Shown: positions 6,875-15,548, numbered from the stretch's first letter. The stretch: 35,891 bases of DNA from Hydrogenophilaceae bacterium (GCA_024709485.1 JANJWO010000032.1:1-35891); one strand, 5' to 3'. Numbers and translations are program-made. The notes: generated by a model from the letters alone, not told the origin.

Positions 6875-9800
6875 TTACCACTCCATCCTGTACGTTGCGG
6901 AGACGGCATGCTGCCGCTCGGACTCGGCAAACTCCCCGCAGTAATCCAGCTCAAGCCGCGCCGCCTTGCCCAGGCGCACGCGCGCGCCCAGCGTCGCCAG
7001 CAGGCGGTCGCGCCCGCTGGCGGGGCCGCTGATCTTGAACGGGACATTGCCGTTCACAGCAAAGGCGGGGTTGAGCGAGGCCCCGCGATCCATGAACTCG
7101 TGCGCCCAGGACAGCCCCACGGCCGTGTCGAGGCGCGTGCCGTCGGCAGCGGTCAGCGCAGCGCTGAGCCGCGCACCCAATAGCGAACGCAGCGTGTCCA
7201 TGCCGTCGGCGGCAAACCGCAGGTTGGCATCGCCCGCGCCGCTTTCCTGATATCCGTGCCGGCGGAAATGGCTGTACTCCAGCCCGGCAAACGGCGTCGC
7301 CCAGCTGGCGGCAGACAAGGCATAGTGCCGGCCCACCTCCAGCGCCAGACCAAGGCCATCGGTGGCGTAATCGGCCCGCGCCACTTCGGAGAAGCCGCCG
7401 AAGCGGATCTGCCGCGTGCTGTCGGCGCGATGGTGGCCGATGCCGAGGCTGGCGGCGAGATAGTTGTCCGCCCACTGCTGGCGGCCGTACGCCGCCAGCT
7501 GGTAGCTGTCGATGCCGGTGCTGCCCGCGGCCACATCGACATCGCTGCGGGTAAAGCCGAACGCCATCCCCGCCAGCAGGCCGTCGCGCACTTCACGATC
7601 GTAGCCCAGCGCCATGCCGCTGCTGGCGTAGTCCGCGCCGGCGGCGTTGCCGTCGCCGTCGATGTCGCCAAAGCCGCCCATCGCGCGCAGCCACAGGTTG
7701 GAGGCGGGCTTGCCGCTGACCGGCGCGCCGAACAGGCTGGCGATGTCGCCGCCGTTATAGGCGAGCTTGATGTTGCCGAAGCGATTGGCCGCGGCGTTGG
7801 AAGCAGGCGCCTCCCAGTTCAGGCGATCGCCGAGGACGCGCATGAACTGGCGGCTCGCCTGCGCGATCAGCGGCCGGGTGTGGGCGTGCTGCGCGCCGGA
7901 CAGGCTGTCGAAGGCGCCGGGCAATGCGCCGGCGGACAGCAGGTTGAGTTCGCCAAACAGCGCGGCGCCTCGCCCCGAGGTGGAGAAGCTGTCGAGGTTG
8001 GCGGCGACGCTGCGCTGGTTGGAAGCGAGATTGCCGCCGGACGCCTCAATAAAGCTCAGTTGCTGGATCAGGATGTCGAAGCCGCCGGCATCGACCAGCG
8101 GCATCACGCGCAAGGCCGCGCCGAGGTTGCTGCTGAGGTTGTCGGTGATGGGGTTGAAGCCGGTTTGCGGGTCGCCCGCCAGCACGAGGCTGCCGGCTTC
8201 GATCAGGTTGAAGACACTGCCGCTCGTCGGCACGAAGCCGAACTGCAGGTCGAGCGTGCCGTCCAGCGTCGCACTGCCGCTGACGTTGATCTGGTCATAT
8301 CCGGCGCCCGGGGTGGGGCCGTCGATTTCCATCACCGTGGTGGAACCGGCATTCAGGATGAGGTCGCCGTTGACGCTCAGGATGCCGGGGCTGTTGCCGG
8401 GGGACAGCGTGCCGCCGCTCTTGACGGTGACATCGCCCAGCGCGCCGGAGCCGCCCAGGGTGCCGCCGGAATTGACGAAGGTGGCGCCCGCGATGCTGCC
8501 GTTGACGATGAGCGTGCCGCCGTTGATGTTGGTGGCGCCGCTGTAGGTGTGGACGCCGGCAAGAACCGTGGTGCCGCTGCCGACGTGGTTCACCGAAGTG
8601 CTGCCGTGGATGGCGGTCGCCGTGCCGCTGGCGCTGCCGTCACGGGTGAAGTGGTAGGCGCTGTCGCTGTGGTTGAAGTTGAGCGTCGCCGTGCCGGCGC
8701 CACCGTATACGGCAGCGGCATCGAGTATGCCCGCCGCGCCGCCGGCGCCGATGTCGAGGGTGCCGCTGCTGCCACTGTAGTTCGCCAGGACGACCGTTCC
8801 CGTGCCGCCGGCGACGTTGGCCGCGCCGCCGTTGCTGATGGAAAGCGTGCCGTTGCCGTAGTAGCCCAGGGTCAAAACGCCGCTGCTGCTCCAGCTGGAA
8901 CCCGCGCCGTCCAGCGTCACCGCGCCGCTGCCACCCCCGTAGAAGCCGATGTGGCCGTTTGCGTTGCTCACCGCGCCGCCGTTGCGGATGGCGAGCGTGC
9001 CGCTGCCGGACTGGCCCACGATCACAGCACCGCTGTTGCTCCAGCGCGAGCCGGCGCCGTCCACCGTCACCGCGCCGCTGCCGCCGGCGACGTGGCCGAT
9101 GTGGCCATTTGCGTTGCTCACCGCGCCGCCGTTGCCGATGGCGAGCGTGCCGTTGCCGGAATCGCCCACATACAGGCTCCCGCTGTTGCTCCAGCGGGAA
9201 CCCGTACCGTCCACCGTCACCGCGCCGCTGCCGCCGGCATTTCTGCCGATGTAGCCTTCCGTGTCGCTCACCGCGCCGCCGCTGCGGATGGCGAGCGTGC
9301 CGCGATCCACGGTGGTGTTGCCGCTGTAGCTGCTGTTGCCGGTGAGGATGGTGGTGCCGCTGCCGACGTGGTTCACCGACACGCGGCCGCTGATGCTAAT
9401 TGCCGTGCCGCTGGCGCTGCCGTCATGGGTGAAATGGTAGGCGCTGTCGCTGTGATTGAAGTTGAGCGTCGCCGTACCGGCGCCACCGTATACGGCAGCG
9501 GCATTGAGCATGCCCGCCGCGCCGCCGGCGCCGATGTCGAGCGTGCCGTTGCTGCCGCTGTAGCGCGCCAGGGTGAGCGTTCCCGTACCGCCGCCAACGT
9601 TGACCACGCCGCCGTTACTGATGGAAAGCGTGCCGCTGTCGGACTCGCCCACGTACAGATTGCCGCTATTGCTCCAGCGCGAGCCTGCACCGTCCACCGT
9701 CACCGCGCCGCTACCGCCGTAGAGGCCGATGTAGCCGGTCGTGTTGCTCACCGCGCCGCCGTTGCGGATGACGAGCGTGCCGCTGCCGGATTGGCCCAGG

Positions 9801-10981
9801 TACAGAGCGCCGCTGTTGCTCCAGCTGGAATCGGCGCCGTCCACCGTCACTGCGCCGCGGCGGAGGAAGCCGTATGTGTTGCTCACCGCGCCGCCATTGC
9901 GGATATCGAGCGTGCCGCTGCCGGAATAGCCCACGTACAGAGCGACGCTGTTGCTCCAGCTGGAGCCGGCACCGTCCACCGTCACCGTGCCGCTGCTGCC
10001 AGCGTTGTAGCCGATGAGACCGCTTCTGTCGCTCACCGCGCCGCCGTGGCTGATGGAAAGCGTGCCGCTGCCGGACATGCCCACGTACAAATCGTCGCTG
10101 TTGCTCCAGCTGGAGCCGGCGCCGTCCACCGTCACCGTGCTGCCGTCGCCGCTGGAACTGCCGATGTGACCGCTTCTGTCGCTCACCGCGCCGCCGTTGC
10201 GGATATCGAGCGAGCCGCTGCCGTGAATGCCCACGTACAAATCGCCGCTGTTGCTCCAGCTGGAGCCGGCGCCGTCCACCGTCACCGCGCCGCTGCCGCC
10301 GGCTTCAAAGCCGATGAAGCTGGTCAGGCTGCTCACCGCACCGCCGTTGCCGATGGCGAGCGTGCCGCTGCCGTGAAAGCCCAGGTACAGATACCCACCG
10401 CTGTTGCTCCAGCTGGAGCCGGCGCCATCCACGGTCACCACGCCGCTGCTGCCGGCGCGGTAACCGATGAGGCTTTGCGCGCTGCTCAGCGTGCCGCCGT
10501 GGCTGATGGAAAGCGTACCGCTGCCGTACTCACCCACGTACAGATGGCTGCCGCTGCTCCAGCTGGAGCCGGCGCCTTCCACCGTCACCGCGCCGCTGCC
10601 GCCGGCGTTTCTGCCGATGTAGCTGTATGCGCCGTTCAGCACGCCGCCGCCGCTGATGGCGAGCGTGCCGCTGCCGGTCGTCCCGACATAGGTCGCCCCC
10701 GCGGCTGCGGCCGCGGATTGCACCTGCGCCGTGCCGCCGTTATTGATGGTGATCTGATTGGCGGCTGAGGGGACTGCGTTGGTGCTCCAGTTGCCGGGGG
10801 TGAACCAGTCGCCCGTGGGGGCGTTCCAGTCTGCCGCGTATGCTCCCGCGCTGGCCAGCACGGCGGCCAGCGGGGCGGCCATCAGGAGGCGCTTGCCCTT
10901 GCCTTGCGCACGGGCGGTTTCCGGGGCAACCCGGACAATACCGGTTACGCGGCTCGTGATGAGCCGATAGATTTTGTTCAT
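6875..10981 (-). CDS. Repeat-rich type Va autotransporter with ESPR signal
   Basis: A 1368-residue secreted or surface-displayed autotransporter. The chosen ATG (10981) has an AGGA Shine-Dalgarno and starts MNKIYRLITSRVTGIVRV, which matches the extended signal peptide region of autotransporters; the Sec signal ends near GAYA (49). The passenger carries ten modules centred on VTVDGAGSSWSNSG followed by LYVG...GSGTLSI.NGGAVS, the T5SS/PEP-CTERM-associated repeat type: seven in block 1, three in block 2. Each block ends in a nearly identical linker containing NFNHSDSAYHFT. A region rich in GGTLSPGNSPGILSVNGD follows (passenger stem/autochaperone type). The last about 270 residues form the outer-membrane barrel, ending in Met-Glu-Trp. 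Nearby genes give no ligand hint. It is probably a beta-helical adhesin or biofilm factor; no enzyme domain was recognised, and the function is inferred from architecture only. Confidence 0.93.
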   Translation of the reverse strand: MNKIYRLITSRVTGIVRVAPETARAQGKGKRLLMAAPLAAVLASAGAYAADWNAPTGDWFTPGNWSTNAVPSAANQITINNGGTAQVQSAAAAAGATYVGTTGSGTLAISGGGVLNGAYSYIGRNAGGSGAVTVEGAGSSWSSGSHLYVGEYGSGTLSISHGGTLSSAQSLIGYRAGSSGVVTVDGAGSSWSNSGGYLYLGFHGSGTLAIGNGGAVSSLTSFIGFEAGGSGAVTVDGAGSSWSNSGDLYVGIHGSGSLDIRNGGAVSDRSGHIGSSSGDGSTVTVDGAGSSWSNSDDLYVGMSGSGTLSISHGGAVSDRSGLIGYNAGSSGTVTVDGAGSSWSNSVALYVGYSGSGTLDIRNGGAVSNTYGFLRRGAVTVDGADSSWSNSGALYLGQSGSGTLVIRNGGAVSNTTGYIGLYGGSGAVTVDGAGSRWSNSGNLYVGESDSGTLSISNGGVVNVGGGTGTLTLARYSGSNGTLDIGAGGAAGMLNAAAVYGGAGTATLNFNHSDSAYHFTHDGSASGTAISISGRVSVNHVGSGTTILTGNSSYSGNTTVDRGTLAIRSGGAVSDTEGYIGRNAGGSGAVTVDGTGSRWSNSGSLYVGDSGNGTLAIGNGGAVSNANGHIGHVAGGSGAVTVDGAGSRWSNSGAVIVGQSGSGTLAIRNGGAVSNANGHIGFYGGGSGAVTLDGAGSSWSSSGVLTLGYYGNGTLSISNGGAANVAGGTGTVVLANYSGSSGTLDIGAGGAAGILDAAAVYGGAGTATLNFNHSDSAYHFTRDGSASGTATAIHGSTSVNHVGSGTTVLAGVHTYSGATNINGGTLIVNGSIAGATFVNSGGTLGGSGALGDVTVKSGGTLSPGNSPGILSVNGDLILNAGSTTVMEIDGPTPGAGYDQINVSGSATLDGTLDLQFGFVPTSGSVFNLIEAGSLVLAGDPQTGFNPITDNLSSNLGAALRVMPLVDAGGFDILIQQLSFIEASGGNLASNQRSVAANLDSFSTSGRGAALFGELNLLSAGALPGAFDSLSGAQHAHTRPLIAQASRQFMRVLGDRLNWEAPASNAAANRFGNIKLAYNGGDIASLFGAPVSGKPASNLWLRAMGGFGDIDGDGNAAGADYASSGMALGYDREVRDGLLAGMAFGFTRSDVDVAAGSTGIDSYQLAAYGRQQWADNYLAASLGIGHHRADSTRQIRFGGFSEVARADYATDGLGLALEVGRHYALSAASWATPFAGLEYSHFRRHGYQESGAGDANLRFAADGMDTLRSLLGARLSAALTAADGTRLDTAVGLSWAHEFMDRGASLNPAFAVNGNVPFKISGPASGRDRLLATLGARVRLGKAARLELDYCGEFAESERQHAVSATYRMEW
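8560..8766 (-). repeat. Autotransporter linker repeat, second copy
   Basis: This encodes the segment from GTLDIGAGGAAG to VNHVGSGTT that closes repeat block 2. It is nearly identical in DNA to the stretch about 783 bases away at 9340-9546; over roughly 150 bases I see only a handful of differences. The 783-base offset equals 261 codons, so the two form an in-frame segmental duplication. Confidence 0.88.
9340..9546 (-). repeat. Autotransporter linker repeat, first copy
   Basis: First copy of the linker (contains NFNHSDSAYHFT) that closes repeat block 1. Its partner is 783 bases downstream in the gene. The protein copies differ mainly in the final part (TAISISGRVS against TATAIHGSTS). Confidence 0.88.
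9620..10680 (-). repeat. Seven-unit repeat block 1 of the autotransporter passenger
   Basis: Seven degenerate tandem units, mostly about 120-140 bases (40-46 codons), each encoding a VTVDGAGSSWSNSG-type core. The sixth unit is shortened: the usual glycine-rich segment before VTVDGAD is replaced by FLRRGA, suggesting an internal deletion that kept the frame. Boundaries are approximate. Confidence 0.85.
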
Positions 10982-11068
10982 GGTTTTTCCTACCGCGTTT
11001 TTCCTGCCGCGCGTTGTAGTTGTCGCGCTTGGTATTGGCCTGCTTTTCTTCAATCAAATCAGGCGTCT

Positions 11069-11098
11069 TTTATAAGTGCAGCGTATAGTAACTTTAAA
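11069..11098 (-). promoter_or_regulatory. Putative autotransporter promoter
   Basis: Reading the minus strand, TTTAAA (11098-11093) is followed after 18 bases by TATAAA (11074-11069), giving a leader of about 80 bases before the ATG at 10981. The surrounding gap (10982-11210) is unusually AT-rich for this window, which supports a promoter here. No other gene, repeat or RNA was recognised in this 229-base gap. Confidence 0.45.
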
Positions 11099-11210
11099 CG
11101 CGGCTGCTTTCATGGTTTCGCGCCCCGCGGCCGCCTGGGCTGAAAAGAATGTTGTTTTTTGAAGATGTCGGCTGCCGGCCGTAATCACCCACAGTCAACC
11201 TGTCGCTGCT

Positions 11211-11699
11211 TTATGCCCGGTCGTAGACGACGAAGTGATATTCGAGGCCGGCGGCCTCGTCGGTGCGCCGGTCGCGGCTGACTTCGCGCCACTGCGCGCG
11301 GTCGTAGTCGGGGAACCAGGCATCGCCTTCGACCTCGGCCTGGATTTCGGTGAGATAGAGCCGGTCGGCCAGCGGCAGCGCCTGGGCATAGAGTTGCGCG
11401 CCGCCGACGAAGAAGATTTCCTCGTCCGCGCCGCAGATGGCGATGGCCTCCTGCAGCGAATGCGCGATCTTCACGCCTGCGGGCGCGGCATAGTCGCCGC
11501 GGGTGATGATGACCGTGGTGCGTCCGGGCAGCGGCTTGCCGATGGATTCGTAGGTCTTGCGCCCCATCAGGATATGGTGCCCCAGGGTCAGCGCCTTGAA
11601 GTGCCTGAGGTCTTCCGGCAGCCGCCATGGCAGGGTGTTGTCGATGCCGATGGTGCGGTTCTGCGCCAGCGCGGAGATGAGGGAAATGCGTCGTGCCAT
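11211..11699 (-). CDS. folA: Dihydrofolate reductase
   Basis: DHFR reduces dihydrofolate to tetrahydrofolate using NADPH, restoring the cofactor consumed by ThyA. The 162-residue protein has the expected start ISLISALAQNRTIG, the substrate segment LPWRLPEDLRHFK with the catalytic acid at Asp30, and the NADPH-binding stretches GRKTYESIGKPLPGRTTVI and FFVGGAQLYAQAL. The length is typical of chromosomal enzymes (about 160). It starts 12 bases after the thyA stop, so thyA-folA are cotranscribed. There is no sign that it is a mobile trimethoprim-resistance allele: it sits in a housekeeping operon with ordinary composition. Confidence 0.97.
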   Translation of the reverse strand: MARRISLISALAQNRTIGIDNTLPWRLPEDLRHFKALTLGHHILMGRKTYESIGKPLPGRTTVIITRGDYAAPAGVKIAHSLQEAIAICGADEEIFFVGGAQLYAQALPLADRLYLTEIQAEVEGDAWFPDYDRAQWREVSRDRRTDEAAGLEYHFVVYDRA

Positions 11700-11711
11700 G
11701 CCCGCCGCGTC

Positions 11712-12506
11712 CTACACCGCCACCGGCGCCTTGATCGCCGGATGCGGGTCGTAGCCTTCGAGCGTGAAGTCCTCGAACCTGAACGCGAACAAATCCTTCA
11801 CGTCCGGGTTGAGCTTCATGGTCGGCAGCTTGCGCGGCGCGCGCGCGAGCTGTTCGTTGACCTGGTCGAAATGGTTGAGGTAGATGTGCGCATCGCCCAG
11901 GGTGTGCACGAAGTCGCCGGGCTTCAGCCCCGTCACCTGCGCCACCATCAGCGTCAGCAAGGCGTAGCTCGCGATGTTGAAGGGCACGCCCAGGAACAAG
12001 TCGGCGCTGCGCTGATAGAGCTGGCAGGATAATTTTCCATCGGCGACGTAGAACTGGAAGAAGGCATGGCACGGCGCCAGCGCCATCTTGTCGAGGTCGG
12101 CGACGTTCCACGCCGAGACGATGATGCGGCGCGAGTCCGGATTGCTTTTCAGGTCGTCCAGCACGCGCTGGATCTGATCGATGTGGCGGCCGTCCGGCGC
12201 CGGCCACGAACGCCACTGGTAGCCGTACACCGGGCCGAGGTTGCCGTTCTCGTCGGCCCATTCGTCCCAGATCGAGACGCCGTTGTCCTTCAGGTACTTG
12301 ATGTTGGTATCGCCCTTCAGGAACCACAAGAGCTCGTGGATGATGGAGCGCAGGTGGCATTTCTTGGTGGTCACCAGCGGAAAGCCGTCTTCCAGGTCGA
12401 AGCGCATCTGGTAGCCGAACACGGAGACGGTGCCGGTGCCGGTGCGATCGGCTTTCCTGACGCCGGTATCGCGCACGTGGCGCAGGAGGTCGAGATAGGT
12501 TTTCAT
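11712..12506 (-). CDS. thyA: Thymidylate synthase
   Basis: ThyA methylates dUMP to dTMP using methylenetetrahydrofolate. The protein is 264 residues, exactly the E. coli length, with the nucleophile Cys146 in [12 protein letters not shown], the substrate loop [11 protein letters not shown] (21-31), and the [20 protein letters not shown] block. The start ATG overlaps the stop of the upstream lipoprotein gene in an ATGA junction, indicating translational coupling. folA follows immediately. The C terminus ends in Ala-Val-Ala-Val-type residues (IKAPVAV) as in the family. Confidence 0.98.
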   Translation of the reverse strand: MKTYLDLLRHVRDTGVRKADRTGTGTVSVFGYQMRFDLEDGFPLVTTKKCHLRSIIHELLWFLKGDTNIKYLKDNGVSIWDEWADENGNLGPVYGYQWRSWPAPDGRHIDQIQRVLDDLKSNPDSRRIIVSAWNVADLDKMALAPCHAFFQFYVADGKLSCQLYQRSADLFLGVPFNIASYALLTLMVAQVTGLKPGDFVHTLGDAHIYLNHFDQVNEQLARAPRKLPTMKLNPDVKDLFAFRFEDFTLEGYDPHPAIKAPVAV

Positions 12507-13342
12507 GGTTTTGCGGGTTGGGCGGGTGCGGCAGCGCCATTATCCATGCTTTGCGGGAAAGTTGGCAGCGCACCGGCCAGCCGGGTCTCGACCCCGGCGC
12601 CGTAGATGTCCCAGAACGCGAGCTCGAAATCCTGGTTGTCCTGCAGCGCCAGCGCCAGGCGGCGGAAGGCCGCCGGGTCGCGGTTTTTCAGGGAAGCCAC
12701 CATCAGCATGGCCTGGCGGTAGAAGACGTGGATGCCCAGACCGAAGGCATTGGCGCGGTGCCGTTTGTCCGGCGCGTCGCGCGCGGCGAGGTCGATGCGC
12801 CTGCCCGCGCGCGCGGCTTCGATCGCCTCTTCGTCGGTGGCGAATTCCGCGCCGCCGCCGCCGGCCGTCAGCGCGGCCCAGCCCTCATGGAACCAGACCG
12901 GAATGTTGTAGTGGTAATGCCCGACGCGCTGCCCCAGGTGCAGATGCGCCAGCTCGTGCGCCAGCAGGCTGTCCAGCCGCCATTGTTCGCGGCCGTCGAG
13001 ATTGGGCGAGAGGATCAGGCGGTTGCCGGGAATCACCGCGGCGGACAGCCGCGGCGTGAACACGTGGTTGTTGAAACAGCTTTCACTGCCGCATACATGG
13101 ATCCGCGGCGCATGCGCGAAGGGCAGGTAATGCGCGGCCTCCACCTTGGCGATGGCGGCATCGAGGCTGGCGGAGACGCGGCGGCCGTAATCCTCGGCGC
13201 CCGCCTCGACCCACACCCTGCCGTCTTGCGGCAGCGGCGCGAAGCCTTGCATGGGCTGGCGCGCGCGCGGCTCGCCGGATAGCGTCGCGCAGCCCGCCAG
13301 CAGCAGGGGGGCAAGCAGAAAGATCAGCCGCGCGCGCCGCAA
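12503..13342 (-). CDS. Putative lipoprotein zinc metallopeptidase
   Basis: A 279-residue predicted lipoprotein. The start is chosen as TTG at 13342: it follows a GAGGG Shine-Dalgarno at 7 bases, lies just inside the bpt stop, and gives the signal [18 protein letters not shown] with lipobox Cys18. The body contains the gluzincin-like motif HELAH (129-133), followed 20 residues later by WFHEGWAAL, whose Glu153 is the probable third zinc ligand, as in peptidase MA-like proteins. Two more cysteines (CGSESC, 84-89) could form a periplasmic disulfide. The stop overlaps thyA by four bases and the start abuts bpt, so it belongs to the aat-bpt-thyA-folA operon. Its substrate is unknown; I recognise only the peptidase-type fold. 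An alternative start (further upstream) would overlap bpt and lose the signal peptide. Confidence 0.78.
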   Translation of the reverse strand: MRRARLIFLLAPLLLAGCATLSGEPRARQPMQGFAPLPQDGRVWVEAGAEDYGRRVSASLDAAIAKVEAAHYLPFAHAPRIHVCGSESCFNNHVFTPRLSAAVIPGNRLILSPNLDGREQWRLDSLLAHELAHLHLGQRVGHYHYNIPVWFHEGWAALTAGGGGAEFATDEEAIEAARAGRRIDLAARDAPDKRHRANAFGLGIHVFYRQAMLMVASLKNRDPAAFRRLALALQDNQDFELAFWDIYGAGVETRLAGALPTFPQSMDNGAAAPAQPAKP

Positions 13343-13352
13343 CGCGCCGCCC

Positions 13353-14075
13353 TCATGCTTCCAGCGCCCGCCACACGCCGTCGACCAGCCCCTGCAGCGG
13401 GCGGTAATTGGATTTGTAGGCCATCTTGCGCGACTCCCTGATCCAGTAGCCGAGATAGACGTACGGCAATCCCAGCCTGCGCGCGAGTTCGATCTGCCAG
13501 AGCACGGCATAGGTTCCCAGGCCGCGCTTCTCCAGTTCGGGGTCGAAAAACGTGTACACCGCCGACAGGCCGTCCTCGACGCGGTCGACCACCGCCACCA
13601 TCACCGGCTTGTCGCCGTCGCGGAATTCCACCAGCGACGTGTCGACCAGGCTGGACAACAGAAATTGCGTGTACTGCTCGCTGTCGTCGATATCCATGCC
13701 GCCGCCGGTATGGCGCGCGCGCTGGTAACGCCGGTAAAGCGCGTAATGCTCCTCGTGGAATTCGAGCGCCAGGATTCGCGCGCTCAGCGACTGGTTGCGC
13801 CGGAAATTGCGCTTCTGCGAGCGCGTGGGCTGGAATCCGCCAACGTCGACGCGCGCCGGCACGCAGCGCCGGCAGCCGTGGCAATGCGGGCGGTAGGTGT
13901 AGTGCCCGCTGCGGCGAAAGCCTTCCCGGATCAGGCGGCTGTAGGCGGCCCCGCCGATGAGGTGCGCGGGCGCGGCCACCTGCGAACGCGCCTCGCGCGC
14001 CTCCAGATAACTGCAGGGATAGGGCGCGGTCAGATAGAACTGAATGCGCAGAAAGGGCGGTTCAGACGGATGCAT
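13353..14075 (-). CDS. bpt: Aspartate/glutamate leucyltransferase (Bpt/Ate family)
   Basis: Bpt-type transferases attach leucine from Leu-tRNA to proteins with N-terminal Asp or Glu, marking them for ClpAPS degradation; many databases still label them arginyltransferase. The 240-residue product has the N-terminal PCSYL (about 20-24) and the cysteine segment [15 protein letters not shown], the [11 protein letters not shown] basic stretch, and the C-terminal GNAT-like part with [19 protein letters not shown] and YVYLGYWI. I prefer ATG 14075; an alternative TTG at 14087 adds four residues. Either start lies within the 3' end of aat (14 or 26 bases overlap). Choice between Leu and Arg as donor is inferred from the bacterial Bpt subfamily, not proven here. 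Confidence 0.93.
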   Translation of the reverse strand: MHPSEPPFLRIQFYLTAPYPCSYLEAREARSQVAAPAHLIGGAAYSRLIREGFRRSGHYTYRPHCHGCRRCVPARVDVGGFQPTRSQKRNFRRNQSLSARILALEFHEEHYALYRRYQRARHTGGGMDIDDSEQYTQFLLSSLVDTSLVEFRDGDKPVMVAVVDRVEDGLSAVYTFFDPELEKRGLGTYAVLWQIELARRLGLPYVYLGYWIRESRKMAYKSNYRPLQGLVDGVWRALEA

Positions 14076-14763
14076 CGCGAATATCAAAACGCCAGGGAGC
14101 CGGCACCGGTTTCAATTCTAACAAGCGTTTCATCTCGCGGATGAAATCCTTGCGCGGGATCGGCCGCGCGCCCATCGAGGCCAGGTGCGCGGTCTCCATC
14201 TGGCAGTCGATGAGGCCGAAGCCCCAGGCCGCGAGCTGCCGGCAAAGATGCGCCAGCGCCAGCTTGGAGGCGTCGCGCCTGTGGGAGAACATGGATTCGC
14301 CATAGAACATGCGGCCGATGGCCAGGCCGTAGAGGCCGCCCGCAAGCTCCCCGTCCATCCAGGTTTCCACGGAATGCGCGTAACCCATTTCATGCAAGCG
14401 GGTATAGGCCTCCAGCATGGGCGGACTGATCCAGGTGCCGGCCTGGCCCGGGCGCGGCGCGGCGCAGGCCTGCATCACCTGCCGGAAGCGGGTGTCGACG
14501 CGGATCTCGTAACCGCCGCGCTTCATGCGCTGCCTGAGCGAGCGCGAGATTTTCACGGCCGATGGCGCCAGCACCATGCGCGGGTCGGGGCTCCACCACA
14601 GCACCGGCTCGCCGGGGTTGAACCAGGGAAAGATTCCTTCCCGATAGGCGGCCAGGATGCGCTGCGGGGACAGCTCCATCCCCGCGCATAGCAGGCCATT
14701 GGGCTCGCGCAGCGCCTGCTCTACCGCCGGAAAGGGCGCATCTGAGGCAATCCAGGGAATCAT
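14062..14763 (-). CDS. aat: Leucyl/phenylalanyl-tRNA--protein transferase
   Basis: Aat transfers Leu or Phe to N-terminal Lys/Arg of proteins in the cytoplasmic N-degron pathway. The 233-residue protein starts [18 protein letters not shown], the usual Aat beginning, and contains [20 protein letters not shown], the core [20 protein letters not shown] and [18 protein letters not shown] motifs. I chose 14763 rather than the longer open frame to 14829, whose extra residues are unlike the family. It overlaps bpt, so the two N-degron transferases are translated together, a common arrangement in proteobacteria. It is divergent from the ompW-like gene. Confidence 0.97.
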   Translation of the reverse strand: MIPWIASDAPFPAVEQALREPNGLLCAGMELSPQRILAAYREGIFPWFNPGEPVLWWSPDPRMVLAPSAVKISRSLRQRMKRGGYEIRVDTRFRQVMQACAAPRPGQAGTWISPPMLEAYTRLHEMGYAHSVETWMDGELAGGLYGLAIGRMFYGESMFSHRRDASKLALAHLCRQLAAWGFGLIDCQMETAHLASMGARPIPRKDFIREMKRLLELKPVPAPWRFDIRDASV

Positions 14764-14822
14764 GCCGCCCAATTGTAGCCTCGACGCCCTATTCCCGGCT
14801 TTCAACCTGCCCCGGCGAAGCC

Positions 14823-14850
14823 TTGACAAGATGTATCGATATTATAGGAT
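14823..14850 (+). promoter_or_regulatory. Putative ompW promoter
   Basis: A perfect TTGACA (14823-14828) is followed after 16 bases by TAGGAT (14845-14850). The region 14823-14888 is strikingly AT-rich compared with its surroundings. An inverted repeat, AGATGTAT at 14829-14836 and ATACATCT at 14870-14877, starts inside the spacer and may be a regulator site. Confidence 0.55.
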
Positions 14851-14877
14851 GTAGATATCGACTATTTGAATACATCT
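14829..14877. promoter_or_regulatory. Inverted repeat around the ompW transcription start region
   Basis: AGATGTAT (14829-14836) and ATACATCT (14870-14877) are perfect 8-base complements 33 bases apart. GATGTA also recurs directly at 14849-14854. Arrangement around the putative minus 10 suggests operator half-sites; no regulator was identified. Confidence 0.4.
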
Positions 14878-14888
14878 ATTTATTAACA

Positions 14889-14902
14889 AGCGTGATCACG
14901 CT
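14889..14902. promoter_or_regulatory. Perfect 14-base palindrome before the ompW ribosome binding site
   Basis: AGCGTGATCACGCT is fully self-complementary and ends directly at the AGGGGG Shine-Dalgarno (14903-14908) of the ompW-like gene (ATG 14917). It could be a dimeric repressor operator or a small hairpin controlling translation. Confidence 0.55.
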
Positions 14903-14916
14903 AGGGGGTAGCACAC

Positions 14917-15504
14917 ATGAAAACGTCTGCAATACACAAATTGGTCGCAACCATGGCCCTGGCCGGCCTCAGCTCGGGCGCCTTGGCCGAGGATTGGATG
15001 ATGCGCGTGCGCGCCATCGCCGTATCGCCCGATGTCGATTCTTCGCCGGTCGGCGGGATCGATGTCGACACGCAGTACGTGCCGGAACTCGATTTCACCT
15101 ATTTCCTGACGCCGAATATCGGCATGGAGCTGATTCTGGGCACGGCGCGGCATGAGGTCAGCCTTGGCGGGGCCAGCCTCGGCAAGTTGAGTCATCTGCC
15201 GCCGACGCTGACTCTCCAGTATCATTTCAACCCCAAGGGGCAAATCAACCCTTATGTCGGCGCCGGCCTCAACTACACCCGCTTCTATAATGTCGATCTT
15301 GCCCCCGGCCTCGATATAGACAAGAACAGCTGGGGCGGCGCATTGCAGGTGGGCGTGGACATCGCCGTCGCTAAAAATGGCTATATCAACCTTGACGTCA
15401 AGAAAATCTGGATCGACACCGAAGTCACCGCGAACGGCGCCCATCTCACCGATCTCGACATCAACCCGTGGGTGTTCGGTATCGGCTACGGCTTCCGCTT
15501 CTAA
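14917..15504 (+). CDS. OmpW family outer-membrane protein
   Basis: A 195-residue small beta-barrel porin-like protein. The Sec signal ends near SSGALA (about residue 24). The mature part alternates polar and hydrophobic residues and has the family hallmarks: YFLTPNIGMELILGTARHEV, LPPTLTLQYHFNPKGQINPY, YVGAGLNYTRFY, GVDIAVAKNGYINLDVKKIW and a final aromatic (GYGFRF). OmpW proteins form eight-stranded barrels with a hydrophobic channel; some respond to oxygen or stress. AGGGGG gives a strong ribosome site. It is immediately upstream of the cbb3 assembly gene ccoI (44 bases), perhaps cotranscribed. The specific cargo is unknown. Confidence 0.9.
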   Translation: MKTSAIHKLVATMALAGLSSGALAEDWMMRVRAIAVSPDVDSSPVGGIDVDTQYVPELDFTYFLTPNIGMELILGTARHEVSLGGASLGKLSHLPPTLTLQYHFNPKGQINPYVGAGLNYTRFYNVDLAPGLDIDKNSWGGALQVGVDIAVAKNGYINLDVKKIWIDTEVTANGAHLTDLDINPWVFGIGYGFRF

Positions 15505-15548
15505 CTTTCTGGAACAGCCCCCCCGCCGGGGTCTGGCTTCCCGCGCCC

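Noticed and set aside
8560-10680. CRISPR-like array in the repeat-dense segment.
   Set aside because: The repeats are in-frame protein modules with degenerate units of 120-140 bases, not short identical repeats with unique spacers, and no cas genes are present.
7256-10768. A 1170-codon open frame antisense to the autotransporter.
   Set aside because: Its translation is low-complexity (repeated Ala, Val, His, Arg, Asp) and mirrors the repeat structure of the sense gene. It is a by-product of GC-rich codon use; no start signal or protein family was seen.
11211-11699. DHFR as an acquired trimethoprim-resistance gene.
   Set aside because: It lies in a thyA-folA operon, has normal length and composition, and no mobile element or integron site is nearby.
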